Source of the DNA: Devosia sp.
GTDB lineage: Bacteria > Pseudomonadota > Alphaproteobacteria > Rhizobiales > Devosiaceae
Reading direction: 5' to 3'
NCBI GenBank assembly: GCA_028290225.1
Contig: JAQGKH010000117.1
Coordinates: 1-15,425 of the forward strand
Length of the DNA: 15,425 bases
A program made the translations under genes and the position numbers. Positions 6,497-13,470 of the stretch are shown piece by piece; the first letter of the stretch is position 1, and the number at the start of each line of letters is the position of its first letter. The notes beneath the pieces are model-generated. The model made no database searches, had not been told where the DNA came from, and was given only the letters and a program-made list of their open reading frames with translations.

Positions 6497-8794
6497 ATGT
6501 CCGACGTCGAAATCCTTCCGCCCGCCGACCACCAGCGCGTGGTGGATTTGCGGCAGGCGCTGGAAGAGCGCTATCTGTCTTATGCGCTGTCCACCATCAC
6601 CCAACGCGCCTTGCCCGATGCTCGCGATGGCCTCAAGCCGGTGCATCGCCGCATCATTCACGCCATGCGGCTCCTCAAGCTCGATCCCAATCAGGGCTAC
6701 AAGAAATCCGCCCGCATCGTCGGCGATGTGATCGGCAAGTTCCACCCGCATGGCGACCAGTCGATCTATGACGCCCTGGTACGCCTCGCCCAGGATTTTG
6801 CCCTGCGCTATCCGCTGGTCGACGGGCAGGGCAATTTCGGCAATATCGACGGCGATTCCGCTGCGGCCATGCGCTACACCGAATCGCGCATGACCGATGT
6901 CTCGACGCGCCTCCTCGAAGGCATCACCGAGAACGCCATCGACTTCCGCCCCACCTATGACGGCGAAGACGAAGAGCCGGTGGTGCTCCCGGCCAACTTC
7001 CCCAATCTGCTCGCCAATGGCTCCACTGGCATTGCGGTGGGCATGGCGACCTCGGTGCCGCCCCACAATCTGGTGGAGCTGTGCAACGCCGCCCTCAAGC
7101 TCATCCACAATCCTGCCGCGACCGTCGATGAACTGATCCATCGCGATCTCAGCGCCCCCGCCAGCACCGAAGATCTGGTGCGCGGTCCCGATTTCCCGAC
7201 CGGTGGCCAGCTGGTGGAAACCCGCTCCGCCATTGTTCATGCCTATGAGACCGGCCGTGGCTCCTTCCGCCTGCGCGCGCAATGGACCAAGGAAGAAAAG
7301 GGCCGCGGCGTCTACATCATCGTGGTCACGCAAATCCCCTATGGCGTGCAAAAGTCGCGTCTCGTGGAAAAGATCGCCGAGCTGCTGCTCGCCAAGAAGC
7401 TGCCGCTGCTCAAGGATGTGCGCGACGAAAGCTCCGATGACATCCGCCTCGTGCTCGAGCCGCGTGCCGGCACCGTCGATGCGGTAATCCTGATGGAGCA
7501 ACTGTTCCGCGTCACCGATCTTGAGGTGCGCTTCCCCCTCAATCTGAACGTGCTCGATCGCGTCACGCTCCCGCGCGTCTTGAGCCTCGCCGATGCGCTG
7601 CGGGCCTGGCTCGATCACCGCAAGATCGTCCTGGTGCGCCGCTCCGAGCACCGGCTGCAGCAGATCGCCAACCGCCTCGAAGTGCTCGAAGGCTATATCA
7701 TCGCCTATCTCAATCTCGACGAGGTGATCCGCATCATCCGCGAGGAGGACGATGCCAAGGCCTCGCTGATGGCGGCGTTCTCGCTCACTGACAACCAGGC
7801 TGAAGCCATTCTCAACATGCGCCTGCGCTCCCTGCGCAAGCTCGAGGAAATGGAACTGCGTCAGGAGCACAAGAACCTCACTGCCGAAAAGGGGCGTCTG
7901 GAAGCGCTGCTCGCCTCCGACAAGCGCCAATGGGGCGAAATCGCCAAGCAGGTCGAAGCCCTCAAGAAAGCCTATCCGCTGTTTGCCGAAGACGGCTCGG
8001 CCCATCCCCTTGGCGCCCGCCGCTCCATCCATGGCGTCACCCCCGATGCTGACCACGCCGAAATCACCACCGCCTTCATCGAGCGCGAGCCGATCACCGT
8101 GGTGTTGTCCGAAAAAGGTTGGATCCGCACCCTGAAGGGTCACGACGCGCCCATCGAGGACAAGGGCTTCAAGGCCGGCGATCGCCTCAAGCTCGCGCTC
8201 AATGCCGAAACCACCGACAAGCTGCTGATGCTGACCACCGGGGGCAAGGTTTACACCCTGTTTGGCGACAAGCTGCCTGGCGGGCGCGGGCAGGGCGAGC
8301 CCGTGCGCATCATGGTGGATATGGAGGAGGACCAGGATATTGTTTCGCTCTTTGTCCACAGGCCGGGGGCCAAGCGCATCATCGCCGCTTCCAACGGCTA
8401 TGGCTTTGTGGTGGGCGAAGACGAGATGATCGCCAATACCCGCAAGGGCAAGCAGATCCTCAATGTCACCGCGCCCGAGGAAGCGCGACTGCTCGTGCCT
8501 TGCGAAGGCGACCGCGTGGCGGTGATCGGCGAGAACCGCAAGATGCTGGTGTTCCCGCTCAGCCAGCTCGCCACCATGAGTCGCGGCCGCGGCGTGCGCC
8601 TGCAGCGCTACAAGGATGGCGGCATTTCCGACCTCAAATGCTTCTTTGCCGCCACTGGCCTCACCTGGACCAACAGCTCGGGCCGCACCTTCACCAAGCC
8701 AGCCGAAGAGCTGACGGACTGGATCGGCGATCGCGCCGCCGCCGGTCGCCAGCCGCCAAACGGCTTTCCGCGCAACAACAAGTTCGTTGGCTAA
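6497..8794 (+). CDS. parC: DNA topoisomerase IV subunit A
   Basis: ParC is the DNA-cleaving subunit of topoisomerase IV, which with ParE unlinks daughter chromosomes. The 765-aa length fits ParC better than GyrA (usually about 850-900). The catalytic tyrosine is Tyr127 in AAAMRYTESRM, preceded by LVDGQGNFGNIDGD. The 5' arginine/histidine region RDGLKPVHRRI (43-53) is intact. A short C-terminal beta-pinwheel runs from about 525 to 745, with blade-like repeats (KGWIRTLKG, TGGKVYTLFG, NGYGFVVGED, NRKMLVFPL). In the quinolone-contact loop HPHGDQSIYD (83-92), the residue equivalent to E. coli Ser80 is Gln88. The upstream 113 bp contain a possible -10 (TATAGT, 6459-6464) without a clear -35. The ribosome-binding site (GAAAG) is weak. 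Confidence 0.95.
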   Translation: MSDVEILPPADHQRVVDLRQALEERYLSYALSTITQRALPDARDGLKPVHRRIIHAMRLLKLDPNQGYKKSARIVGDVIGKFHPHGDQSIYDALVRLAQDFALRYPLVDGQGNFGNIDGDSAAAMRYTESRMTDVSTRLLEGITENAIDFRPTYDGEDEEPVVLPANFPNLLANGSTGIAVGMATSVPPHNLVELCNAALKLIHNPAATVDELIHRDLSAPASTEDLVRGPDFPTGGQLVETRSAIVHAYETGRGSFRLRAQWTKEEKGRGVYIIVVTQIPYGVQKSRLVEKIAELLLAKKLPLLKDVRDESSDDIRLVLEPRAGTVDAVILMEQLFRVTDLEVRFPLNLNVLDRVTLPRVLSLADALRAWLDHRKIVLVRRSEHRLQQIANRLEVLEGYIIAYLNLDEVIRIIREEDDAKASLMAAFSLTDNQAEAILNMRLRSLRKLEEMELRQEHKNLTAEKGRLEALLASDKRQWGEIAKQVEALKKAYPLFAEDGSAHPLGARRSIHGVTPDADHAEITTAFIEREPITVVLSEKGWIRTLKGHDAPIEDKGFKAGDRLKLALNAETTDKLLMLTTGGKVYTLFGDKLPGGRGQGEPVRIMVDMEEDQDIVSLFVHRPGAKRIIAASNGYGFVVGEDEMIANTRKGKQILNVTAPEEARLLVPCEGDRVAVIGENRKMLVFPLSQLATMSRGRGVRLQRYKDGGISDLKCFFAATGLTWTNSSGRTFTKPAEELTDWIGDRAAAGRQPPNGFPRNNKFVG

Positions 8795-8825
8795 CCCTGT
8801 CCGATCTGCTTCTGAAAGCTCTCAC

Positions 8826-9137
8826 ATGATCCGCCACTGCGTGTTCTTCCGCTTCCGCCCTGAAGTGCCACAGGCCGAGCGCGCCGCCATCTATGCGGGG
8901 CTGGGCGCCCTGGTCGGTCGCATTCCCGGGCTGCTTTCGGCAAAGTTCGGCCCCAACACTTCGCCCGAGGGAGCCGGGCAGGGCTTCAATGACGGTTTCA
9001 TCATGGACCTTGCCGACGCTGAGGCGCGTGAGGTCTATCTCGCCGATGCCGAACATCAGCAGGCCGGAGCTCGGCTGGTTGCCGCGCTCCAAGGCGGGCG
9101 CGAGGGCTTGCTGGTGTTTGATCTCGAGGTGGATTGA
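8826..9137 (+). CDS. Dabb-domain (stress-responsive A/B barrel) protein
   Basis: This is a 103-aa soluble protein resembling the Dabb family of dimeric ferredoxin-like barrels. It has the typical opening MIRHCVFFRFRPEVP, a central helix ending in GRIPGLLSAKFGPN, a DGFIMDLADAEAREVYLADAEHQ segment around residues 58-80, and a final strand LLVFDLEVD. These proteins have no single agreed function; some bind small hydrophobic ligands or act as monooxygenase-like enzymes. A TTG at 8787 in the same frame would overlap parC, but ATG 8826 matches the family's N-terminus. The gene is 31 bp after parC and converges on bpt. Confidence 0.8.
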   Translation: MIRHCVFFRFRPEVPQAERAAIYAGLGALVGRIPGLLSAKFGPNTSPEGAGQGFNDGFIMDLADAEAREVYLADAEHQQAGARLVAALQGGREGLLVFDLEVD

Positions 9138-9140
9138 AAC

Positions 9141-9152
9141 AGCCGGCCGGCT
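9141..9152. other. Perfect palindrome between convergent genes
   Basis: AGCCGGCCGGCT lies between the Dabb gene stop and the bpt stop. A 4-bp stem with a GGCC loop could form on either strand. It has no T-run, so a role as bidirectional terminator is only a weak possibility. Confidence 0.3.
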
Positions 9153-9880
9153 CAGTCGAGCAGGCACCAGCCTTGCGTGCCTTTTTGCACTTGCAGCGGC
9201 TGGAATTGCGCCTTGTAGGCCATCTTGGGCGAGTTCTTCACCCAATAGCCCAGATACACATAGTCCAGCGCCGCCGCCCGCACCTGTGCGATGTGATCGA
9301 GGATCAGGAACGTGCCCAAGCTGCGATGCGCCAGTTCGGGGTCATAAAAGCTGTACACCATCGAGAGCCCGTCGGGCATCACATCGGTCAGCGCCACCGC
9401 CACCAGCGGCTTGTCGGGATGCTCGCGCAAGCGGTACTCCACCAGCACAGATTGCACCGGCGTATCCTCGACCATGTATTCATAGTCGACAAAGCTCATC
9501 TGCGTCATGCCGCCCCCAGCATGGCGGGAATCCAGATAGCGCTTGAACAGGTCATATTGCTCCGACGTTGCCAGCGGGGGCCGCACTTCGATGGCAATAT
9601 CGGCATTGGCCCGCAACACGCGACGGAAGCGCCTGGAAGGCTCGAATGCGTCGGCCACGATCCGCACCGACTGGCAGGCATTGCAGCCCTCGCAGGCCGG
9701 ACGGTAAATCAGGTTCTGGCTGCGCCGAAACCCGTTCTCGCTGAGCAGGTGATGCAGGCTCGTCGCCCGCCGTCCCGACAGGTGCGTAAAGAGCTTGCGC
9801 TCCTGCTTGCCCGGCAAATACGGGCACGGCATCGCTGCGGTCAAAAAGAGCTGCGTCGTTTCGGGTGTCTGGTCGGTCAA
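9152..9880 (-). CDS. bpt: Aspartate/glutamate leucyltransferase (bacterial N-end rule; ATE family)
   Basis: Bpt moves leucine (or, in ATE relatives, arginine) from aminoacyl-tRNA onto N-terminal Asp/Glu residues, marking proteins for ClpS/ClpAP degradation. The 242-aa product has the N-terminal CPYLPGKQERKLFTHL (19-34), the cysteine cluster PACEGCNACQSVRI (61-74; Cys63, Cys66, Cys69), and the C-terminal YLGYWVKNSPKMAYKAQF. I chose the TTG at 9880. It has AAAGG 7 nt upstream and places about ten residues before LFLTAAMPCPYL, as is usual. An ATG at 9937 would add 19 unconserved residues. It is the last gene of the minus-strand group hemB-RDD-bpt, 61 bp after the RDD gene. Confidence 0.9.
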   Translation of the reverse strand: MTDQTPETTQLFLTAAMPCPYLPGKQERKLFTHLSGRRATSLHHLLSENGFRRSQNLIYRPACEGCNACQSVRIVADAFEPSRRFRRVLRANADIAIEVRPPLATSEQYDLFKRYLDSRHAGGGMTQMSFVDYEYMVEDTPVQSVLVEYRLREHPDKPLVAVALTDVMPDGLSMVYSFYDPELAHRSLGTFLILDHIAQVRAAALDYVYLGYWVKNSPKMAYKAQFQPLQVQKGTQGWCLLD

Positions 9881-9887
9881 TCCAGGA

Positions 9888-9892
9888 CCTTT
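9888..9892 (-). promoter_or_regulatory. Ribosome-binding site supporting the TTG start of bpt
   Basis: On the minus strand this reads AAAGG, 7 nt before the TTG at 9880. It favours that codon over the ATG at 9937. Confidence 0.5.
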
Positions 9893-9941
9893 AGCTGCCA
9901 AGACAGGGACTGTAATCCGCTCCTGCCCCGCCTGCAATCGT

Positions 9942-10460
9942 TCAATAGGCTTCGTCAGGCCGGCGGCGATGCATTGTCCAGTGCCGTACCATGGGCGAGC
10001 GGCGCAGCATCAGCGTGCCGGTCAACAGGTCATGGATCATCTGCCGGCGCGGGGTGAACAGCGCAAACAGCAGCGACACCGGCCAGCAGATCCACACCGT
10101 CACCCAGAACACCGCGGCATGCAGGATCGCCATGCCGCCATTCAGCGGCTGCCCGCGTGCCGGCGTCAGCACCAGGTCCATCATCTGCATGCCCACAGTC
10201 GCCCGCCGCGCCGAGCCCAGCGTCACCGCGTAGTAAAGGATGATCGACACCGGCACGATCAGCCCCATCGCGGCCCAGGCCAGCCCGAACGTCAGCAGCC
10301 CCGCGATCAGCCCCGCCACCGACAGGATCAGCACGATCATGCCCATGATCGCTAGATCGACGAGGTAGGCAAAGACGCGTCGCGTCAGCAAGCCCTGGAA
10401 CAGTTCAGGGGCGGATTGGGGATCGGGCAGGGCAGGGCGGTCGGCAAATGTCTGGCTCAT
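9942..10460 (-). CDS. RDD family membrane protein
   Basis: This is a 172-aa inner-membrane protein of unknown function. It has the RDD family hallmarks: arginines followed by Asp in the first helix (RRVFAYLVDLAI, 27-38, with Asp35), an intermediate GSARRATVGMQMMDL segment (82-96), and the closing RQMIHDLLTGTLML (139-152). Hydrophobic helices lie at about 31-60 (possibly two), 62-80 and 112-136. The C-terminus is basic (RHWTMHRRRPDE). The start at 10460 gives MSQTFADRPALPDP. The frame extends upstream to 10565, but that would overlap the end of hemB. It lies 70 bp after hemB. RDD proteins are often called transporters or antiporters, and nothing here shows a substrate. Confidence 0.88.
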   Translation of the reverse strand: MSQTFADRPALPDPQSAPELFQGLLTRRVFAYLVDLAIMGMIVLILSVAGLIAGLLTFGLAWAAMGLIVPVSIILYYAVTLGSARRATVGMQMMDLVLTPARGQPLNGGMAILHAAVFWVTVWICWPVSLLFALFTPRRQMIHDLLTGTLMLRRSPMVRHWTMHRRRPDEAY

Positions 10461-10530
10461 GCACCAACAAATCGTCACCGGCGGACCCCTGCGCAAGACC
10501 CTCTCCGCACAGAATGCGACAGCGCCCGCC

Positions 10531-11544
10531 TTACTCGCCCAGCGCCCGCGCGACCTCGAGCGCAAAATACGTCAACACACCGCTGGCGCCGGCGCGCTTG
10601 AAGGCATGAAGGCTCTCGAGGATCGCCGCCCCCCGGTCGATGGCACCCGCCGCGGCGGCCATCTCGATCATCGCGTATTCCCCGCTCACCTGATAGGCAT
10701 AGATGGGGACGTTGAAGTTGTCCTTGGCCCGCCGGACGATATCGAGATAGGGCAGGCCTGGCTTGACCATCACGCTGTCGGCGCCTTCGGCAATATCCTG
10801 CTCGATCTCGCGCAGCGCCTCGTCGGAATTGGCATAATCCATCTGATAGGTCAGCTTGTCGCCCTTGAGCCGGCTGCCCGAGCCTACGGCGTCACGGAAC
10901 GGCCCGTAAAAGCATGACGCATATTTTGCCGAATAGGCCATGATCTGCGTATCGTCGAACCCTTCGGCATCCAGCACCTGGCGGATGGCGCCCACCCGCC
11001 CATCCATCATGTCCGATGGCGCAATGATATCGGCGCCCGATTGCACTTGCACCAGGGCCGAGCGGATCATCACCGCAATGGTTTCGTCGTTGAGCACCCG
11101 GCCGTCCTGCACCAGCCCGTCCTGGCCGTCGCTGGAATATTCGTCCAGCGCCACATCGGCGATGAGCCCGATCTCGGGCACCGCTTCCTTGATCGCGCTC
11201 AGTGCTCGGCACATCAGGTTGTCGGAGTTATACGCCTCTTCGGCCCCTTCGCTGCGCAGATGGTCGGGCGTATTGGGGAACAGGGCCAGCGCTGGAATGC
11301 CGGCCGCACGGGCCTCGCGCGCCGCTGCCACGCACAGATCGACGCTCAACCGCTCGACGCCCGGCATCGTGGCAATGCCGGATCGCTCATTGCTGCCTTC
11401 GATCACGAACAGCGGCCAGATCAGGTCCGCCGGCGTCAGCACGGTTTCGCGCACCATCGCACGGCTCCATGCCGTTTGACGGCTTCGGCGCAACCGCCGC
11501 CCGCCCAGGAAGTCCATGTCGTGTTTCTGCCAATACTCGGCCAT
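10531..11544 (-). CDS. hemB: Delta-aminolevulinic acid dehydratase (porphobilinogen synthase), non-zinc type
   Basis: HemB condenses two 5-aminolevulinate molecules into porphobilinogen, the first common step of tetrapyrrole (heme, cobalamin) synthesis. The 337-aa product has both active-site lysines: one in AYSAKYASCFYGPF (Lys207) and the Schiff-base one in SVMVKPGLPYLDI (Lys261). The metal segment at 130-143 reads DVALDEYSSDGQDG. The zinc cysteines of the DxCxCxxxxxGHCG motif are replaced by Ala, Asp and Asp, which is the pattern of the Mg2+/K+-dependent class. The usual His of GH is Gln. ATG 11544 has GGAG 8 nt upstream; a GTG at 11547 is the adjacent alternative. It probably heads the operon with the RDD gene and bpt, and it is divergent from the membrane protein at 11643. 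Confidence 0.97.
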   Translation of the reverse strand: MAEYWQKHDMDFLGGRRLRRSRQTAWSRAMVRETVLTPADLIWPLFVIEGSNERSGIATMPGVERLSVDLCVAAAREARAAGIPALALFPNTPDHLRSEGAEEAYNSDNLMCRALSAIKEAVPEIGLIADVALDEYSSDGQDGLVQDGRVLNDETIAVMIRSALVQVQSGADIIAPSDMMDGRVGAIRQVLDAEGFDDTQIMAYSAKYASCFYGPFRDAVGSGSRLKGDKLTYQMDYANSDEALREIEQDIAEGADSVMVKPGLPYLDIVRRAKDNFNVPIYAYQVSGEYAMIEMAAAAGAIDRGAAILESLHAFKRAGASGVLTYFALEVARALGE

Positions 11545-11642
11545 CACAAAAACTCCATTGCGCGGGCCTACATAGCAGCGAGTGCGCCGCCCCGAAAGAC
11601 ATTGCCTTGTTCGGCGCCGGTACGGAGGCTAGAACTGCCACC

Positions 11643-12032
11643 ATGGATTTCAACGCCCGCCCCACCGCTCTTTACGTCCGCATCATTGCGCTGGTCAGCC
11701 TCTTGCTCGGGCTGAACGACGCCGCGCGTCTCCTGGGTGTGCAACTGGGCGCGCATAGCCCTATCGAGGCGCTCGGAGTCACGGGCTTTGTGTATCTGGC
11801 CATCTTTGCCGGCGCCCGCCTGTTTGCAGCCGTCGGCTTGTGGATCCGGGCCAGCTGGGGGGCCGTGTTGCTGGTGGGCGCGACCGGGGTGGAATTGCTG
11901 CTTTACCTTCTGGGCAATGCGGATGTCCGCATGTCCGCCCCCGGCTTTGCCGTGCGCCTGCTGCTGCTGGCCGCCATTGCCGTTCTCTTTGTCCTCAACT
12001 GGCGCCACACCCGCGCCCAGGCAGCCGACTAG
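11643..12032 (+). CDS. Small four-helix membrane protein (possibly DUF6163-like)
   Basis: I do not recognise a function. The 129-aa product is strongly hydrophobic, with four predicted membrane segments at about 11-33, 46-67, 73-92 and 101-120. The N-tail is short and the C-tail is polar and basic (NWRHTRAQAAD). It resembles small rhizobial membrane proteins of the DUF6163 type in size and layout, but I make that link from memory and with low confidence. The ATG at 11643 is preceded by GGAGG about 14 nt upstream, which is a long spacing, so the start is not certain. It is divergent from hemB across a 98-bp gap. A 14-bp palindrome follows its stop directly. Confidence 0.65.
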   Translation: MDFNARPTALYVRIIALVSLLLGLNDAARLLGVQLGAHSPIEALGVTGFVYLAIFAGARLFAAVGLWIRASWGAVLLVGATGVELLLYLLGNADVRMSAPGFAVRLLLLAAIAVLFVLNWRHTRAQAAD

Positions 12033-12046
12033 CGAGCTTAAGCTCG
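12033..12046. other. 14-bp perfect palindrome after the membrane-protein gene
   Basis: CGAGCTTAAGCTCG begins at the base after the stop codon at 12030-12032. A second small inverted repeat, GAAGC/GCTTC, lies at 12047-12065. No T-run follows, so an intrinsic terminator is not supported. Confidence 0.35.
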
Positions 12047-12100
12047 GAAGCGGTGCGTGAGCTTCGAGGCGGGAGCGGCACGCTTGCATCACGGTTCCAC

Positions 12101-12117
12101 ATAGGGTACCCCCCTAT
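12101..12117 (+). promoter_or_regulatory. Probable DmeR operator (C-tract with inverted repeat)
   Basis: ATAGGGTACCCCCCTAT is a run of six C (12109-12114) inside the inverted repeat ATAGGG/CCCTAT. G/C-tracts flanked by AT-containing inverted repeats, such as TACCCCCCTA, are the known operator type of the RcnR/FrmR/DmeR branch of the CsoR family. The site ends 3 nt before the dmeR ATG. This placement implies autoregulation and leaves no room for a normal Shine-Dalgarno. Binding is inferred. Confidence 0.75.
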
Positions 12118-12120
12118 CTT

Positions 12121-12396
12121 ATGTCTCACTTGAAGAACAACGCGAAGCTGCTCGCCCGGGTGCGTCGCCTGAAAGGGCAGATCGAAGCCATCGAGCGGTC
12201 CATTGAGGCCGAAGCGCCGTGTGGCGAGGTGTTGAACCTAGTCGCATCCGTGCGCGGGGCAGCAACGGGGCTTACCGCCGAACTGATCGAGGAGCACATC
12301 CGCGAGCATGTCTCCAATCCTGACAAGGACGACAACGCGGAACGGGCCCAAGGCGCAGCCGAGTTGATCGAAGTGGTGAGGACATATCTGAAATGA
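12121..12396 (+). CDS. dmeR: Metal-sensing repressor, CsoR/RcnR family (DmeR-like)
   Basis: This is a 91-aa all-helical DNA-binding repressor that should release its operator when it binds Co(II) or Ni(II), derepressing dmeF. The family core LLARVRRLKGQIEAIERSIE (10-29) and SVRGAATGLTAELIEEHIREH (43-63) is clear, and it ends in the typical VRTYLK. The candidate metal ligands are His3, Cys34, His59 and His63. They correspond to His3, Cys35, His60 and His64 of E. coli RcnR, whereas formaldehyde sensor FrmR lacks the His at the last position. That supports a cobalt/nickel sensor rather than FrmR or copper CsoR. The His3 in the MSH N-terminus argues for the ATG at 12121, even though the operator touches it. 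Its stop overlaps dmeF as ATGA. Confidence 0.9.
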   Translation: MSHLKNNAKLLARVRRLKGQIEAIERSIEAEAPCGEVLNLVASVRGAATGLTAELIEEHIREHVSNPDKDDNAERAQGAAELIEVVRTYLK

Positions 12397-13346
12397 CCGA
12401 TTTTGCCGGACGGCTCGCCACTCCCCATGAACATGCTTTCCTGGGGGATAGCCACGAGCGCAATGAACGCCGCACCTGGCTGGTGATTGCCATTACGGCC
12501 ATGATGATGGTGGCCGAGATCACTGCCGGATCGCTGTTCGGCTCCATGGCGCTGGTTGCCGATGGCTGGCACATGTCGACCCACGCCGCCGCCATGCTGA
12601 TTGCTGCGCTGGCCTATTTCTACGCTCGTAAGAACGTCCACAACCGGCGCTTCACCTTTGGCACGGGCAAACTGGGCGATTTGGCCGGGTTCGCCAGCGC
12701 CATTGTGCTGGCGCTTATTGCCCTGTTGATCGGCTGGGAAAGCCTGCTGCGCTTTTACAGCCCTGTCGCGATCAATTTTCCTCAGGCGATCACGGTCGCG
12801 GTCATCGGCTTGGCGGTAAACCTGCTCTGCGCCTGGCTGTTGCGTGACGATCATTCACACCATCACCACGGCCACGCTCAGGACCACCATCACGATCACC
12901 ATCATGGCCACGACCATGCGGGCGACAACAATCTTCGTGCCGCCTATCTTCACGTGCTGGCTGATGCCCTGACCTCCGTGCTGGCCATCATCGCTCTCGT
13001 GCTTGGGAGCCTCTACGGGTGGAACTGGATGGACCCGGCCATGGGCATTGTGGGCGGCCTGGTGATTGCCCGCTGGTCATGGGGCCTGATCCGTGACGCG
13101 GGTGGCGTCTTGCTCGACTATGTTCCTGCTGATGTGGATTTGCCCGATGAAATCCGGGACGCAATCGAAGGCCACGGCGACCAGATCGTGGATCTGCATA
13201 TCTGGACGCTTGGTCCCGGCCATCGCGGAGCAATCGTCTCCATACGCTCGCTCACGCCGCAGCAGCCCTCCGTTTATCGGGAGAAGCTCGCCCACATACA
13301 CGAGCTTTCCCACGTCACGGTCGAAGTTGAGCTGGCCTCGGCCTAA
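12393..13346 (+). CDS. dmeF: Cobalt/nickel efflux transporter, CDF family (DmeF)
   Basis: DmeF exports divalent cobalt and nickel from the cytoplasm in exchange for protons. The 317-aa product has six predicted membrane helices and the N-terminal HEHAFLGDSHERNERRTW (12-29) typical of DmeF. The transport-site residues are in helix 2 (ADGWHMSTHA, 56-65, with Asp57) and helix 5 (HVLADALTS, 187-195, with His187 and Asp191). Between helices 4 and 5 lies a cytoplasmic loop, about 152-178, with 14 histidines between 154 and 175, expected to bind metal. A cytoplasmic C-terminal domain follows from about 243 and contains VDLHIWTLGPGH. The gene overlaps dmeR by ATGA, so both respond to one operator. 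I see no terminator right after its stop. Confidence 0.93.
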   Translation: MTDFAGRLATPHEHAFLGDSHERNERRTWLVIAITAMMMVAEITAGSLFGSMALVADGWHMSTHAAAMLIAALAYFYARKNVHNRRFTFGTGKLGDLAGFASAIVLALIALLIGWESLLRFYSPVAINFPQAITVAVIGLAVNLLCAWLLRDDHSHHHHGHAQDHHHDHHHGHDHAGDNNLRAAYLHVLADALTSVLAIIALVLGSLYGWNWMDPAMGIVGGLVIARWSWGLIRDAGGVLLDYVPADVDLPDEIRDAIEGHGDQIVDLHIWTLGPGHRGAIVSIRSLTPQQPSVYREKLAHIHELSHVTVEVELASA

Positions 13347-13411
13347 TCAGGCGAATAGGTGCCGCTTCGACCGGCCATCCCTACCCTTTTCCCCGTTTAC
13401 CTGCCCTCAAG

Positions 13412-13437
13412 GTTACAATTGTGTTGGCTGGTGTAAC
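13412..13437. other. Inverted repeat GTTACA-N14-TGTAAC upstream of ldtR
   Basis: The arms are GTTACA (13412-13417) and TGTAAC (13432-13437). The left arm overlaps an 8-bp palindrome, ACAATTGT (13415-13422). It lies between dmeF and the ldtR control region. It could be a regulator site or a weak hairpin; nothing decides between them. Confidence 0.35.
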
Positions 13438-13470
13438 GAAGAATAAAGCCAAATTCCCGTTGTTTTCCCG

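Noticed and set aside
6458..8359. A very long open frame on the minus strand opposite parC (633 codons)
   Set aside because: GC-rich codon use keeps the antisense frame open. The product has no recognisable domain, and parC on + is unmistakable.
12121..12396. Annotation of the small repressor as FrmR or copper CsoR
   Set aside because: It has His3 and His63 in addition to Cys34 and His59, matching RcnR-type ligands, and its partner gene is a DmeF pump rather than a formaldehyde dehydrogenase or copper ATPase.
12858..12920. CAC/CAT-rich stretch that looks like a tandem DNA repeat
   Set aside because: It encodes the histidine-rich cytoplasmic loop of DmeF and is explained by protein function.
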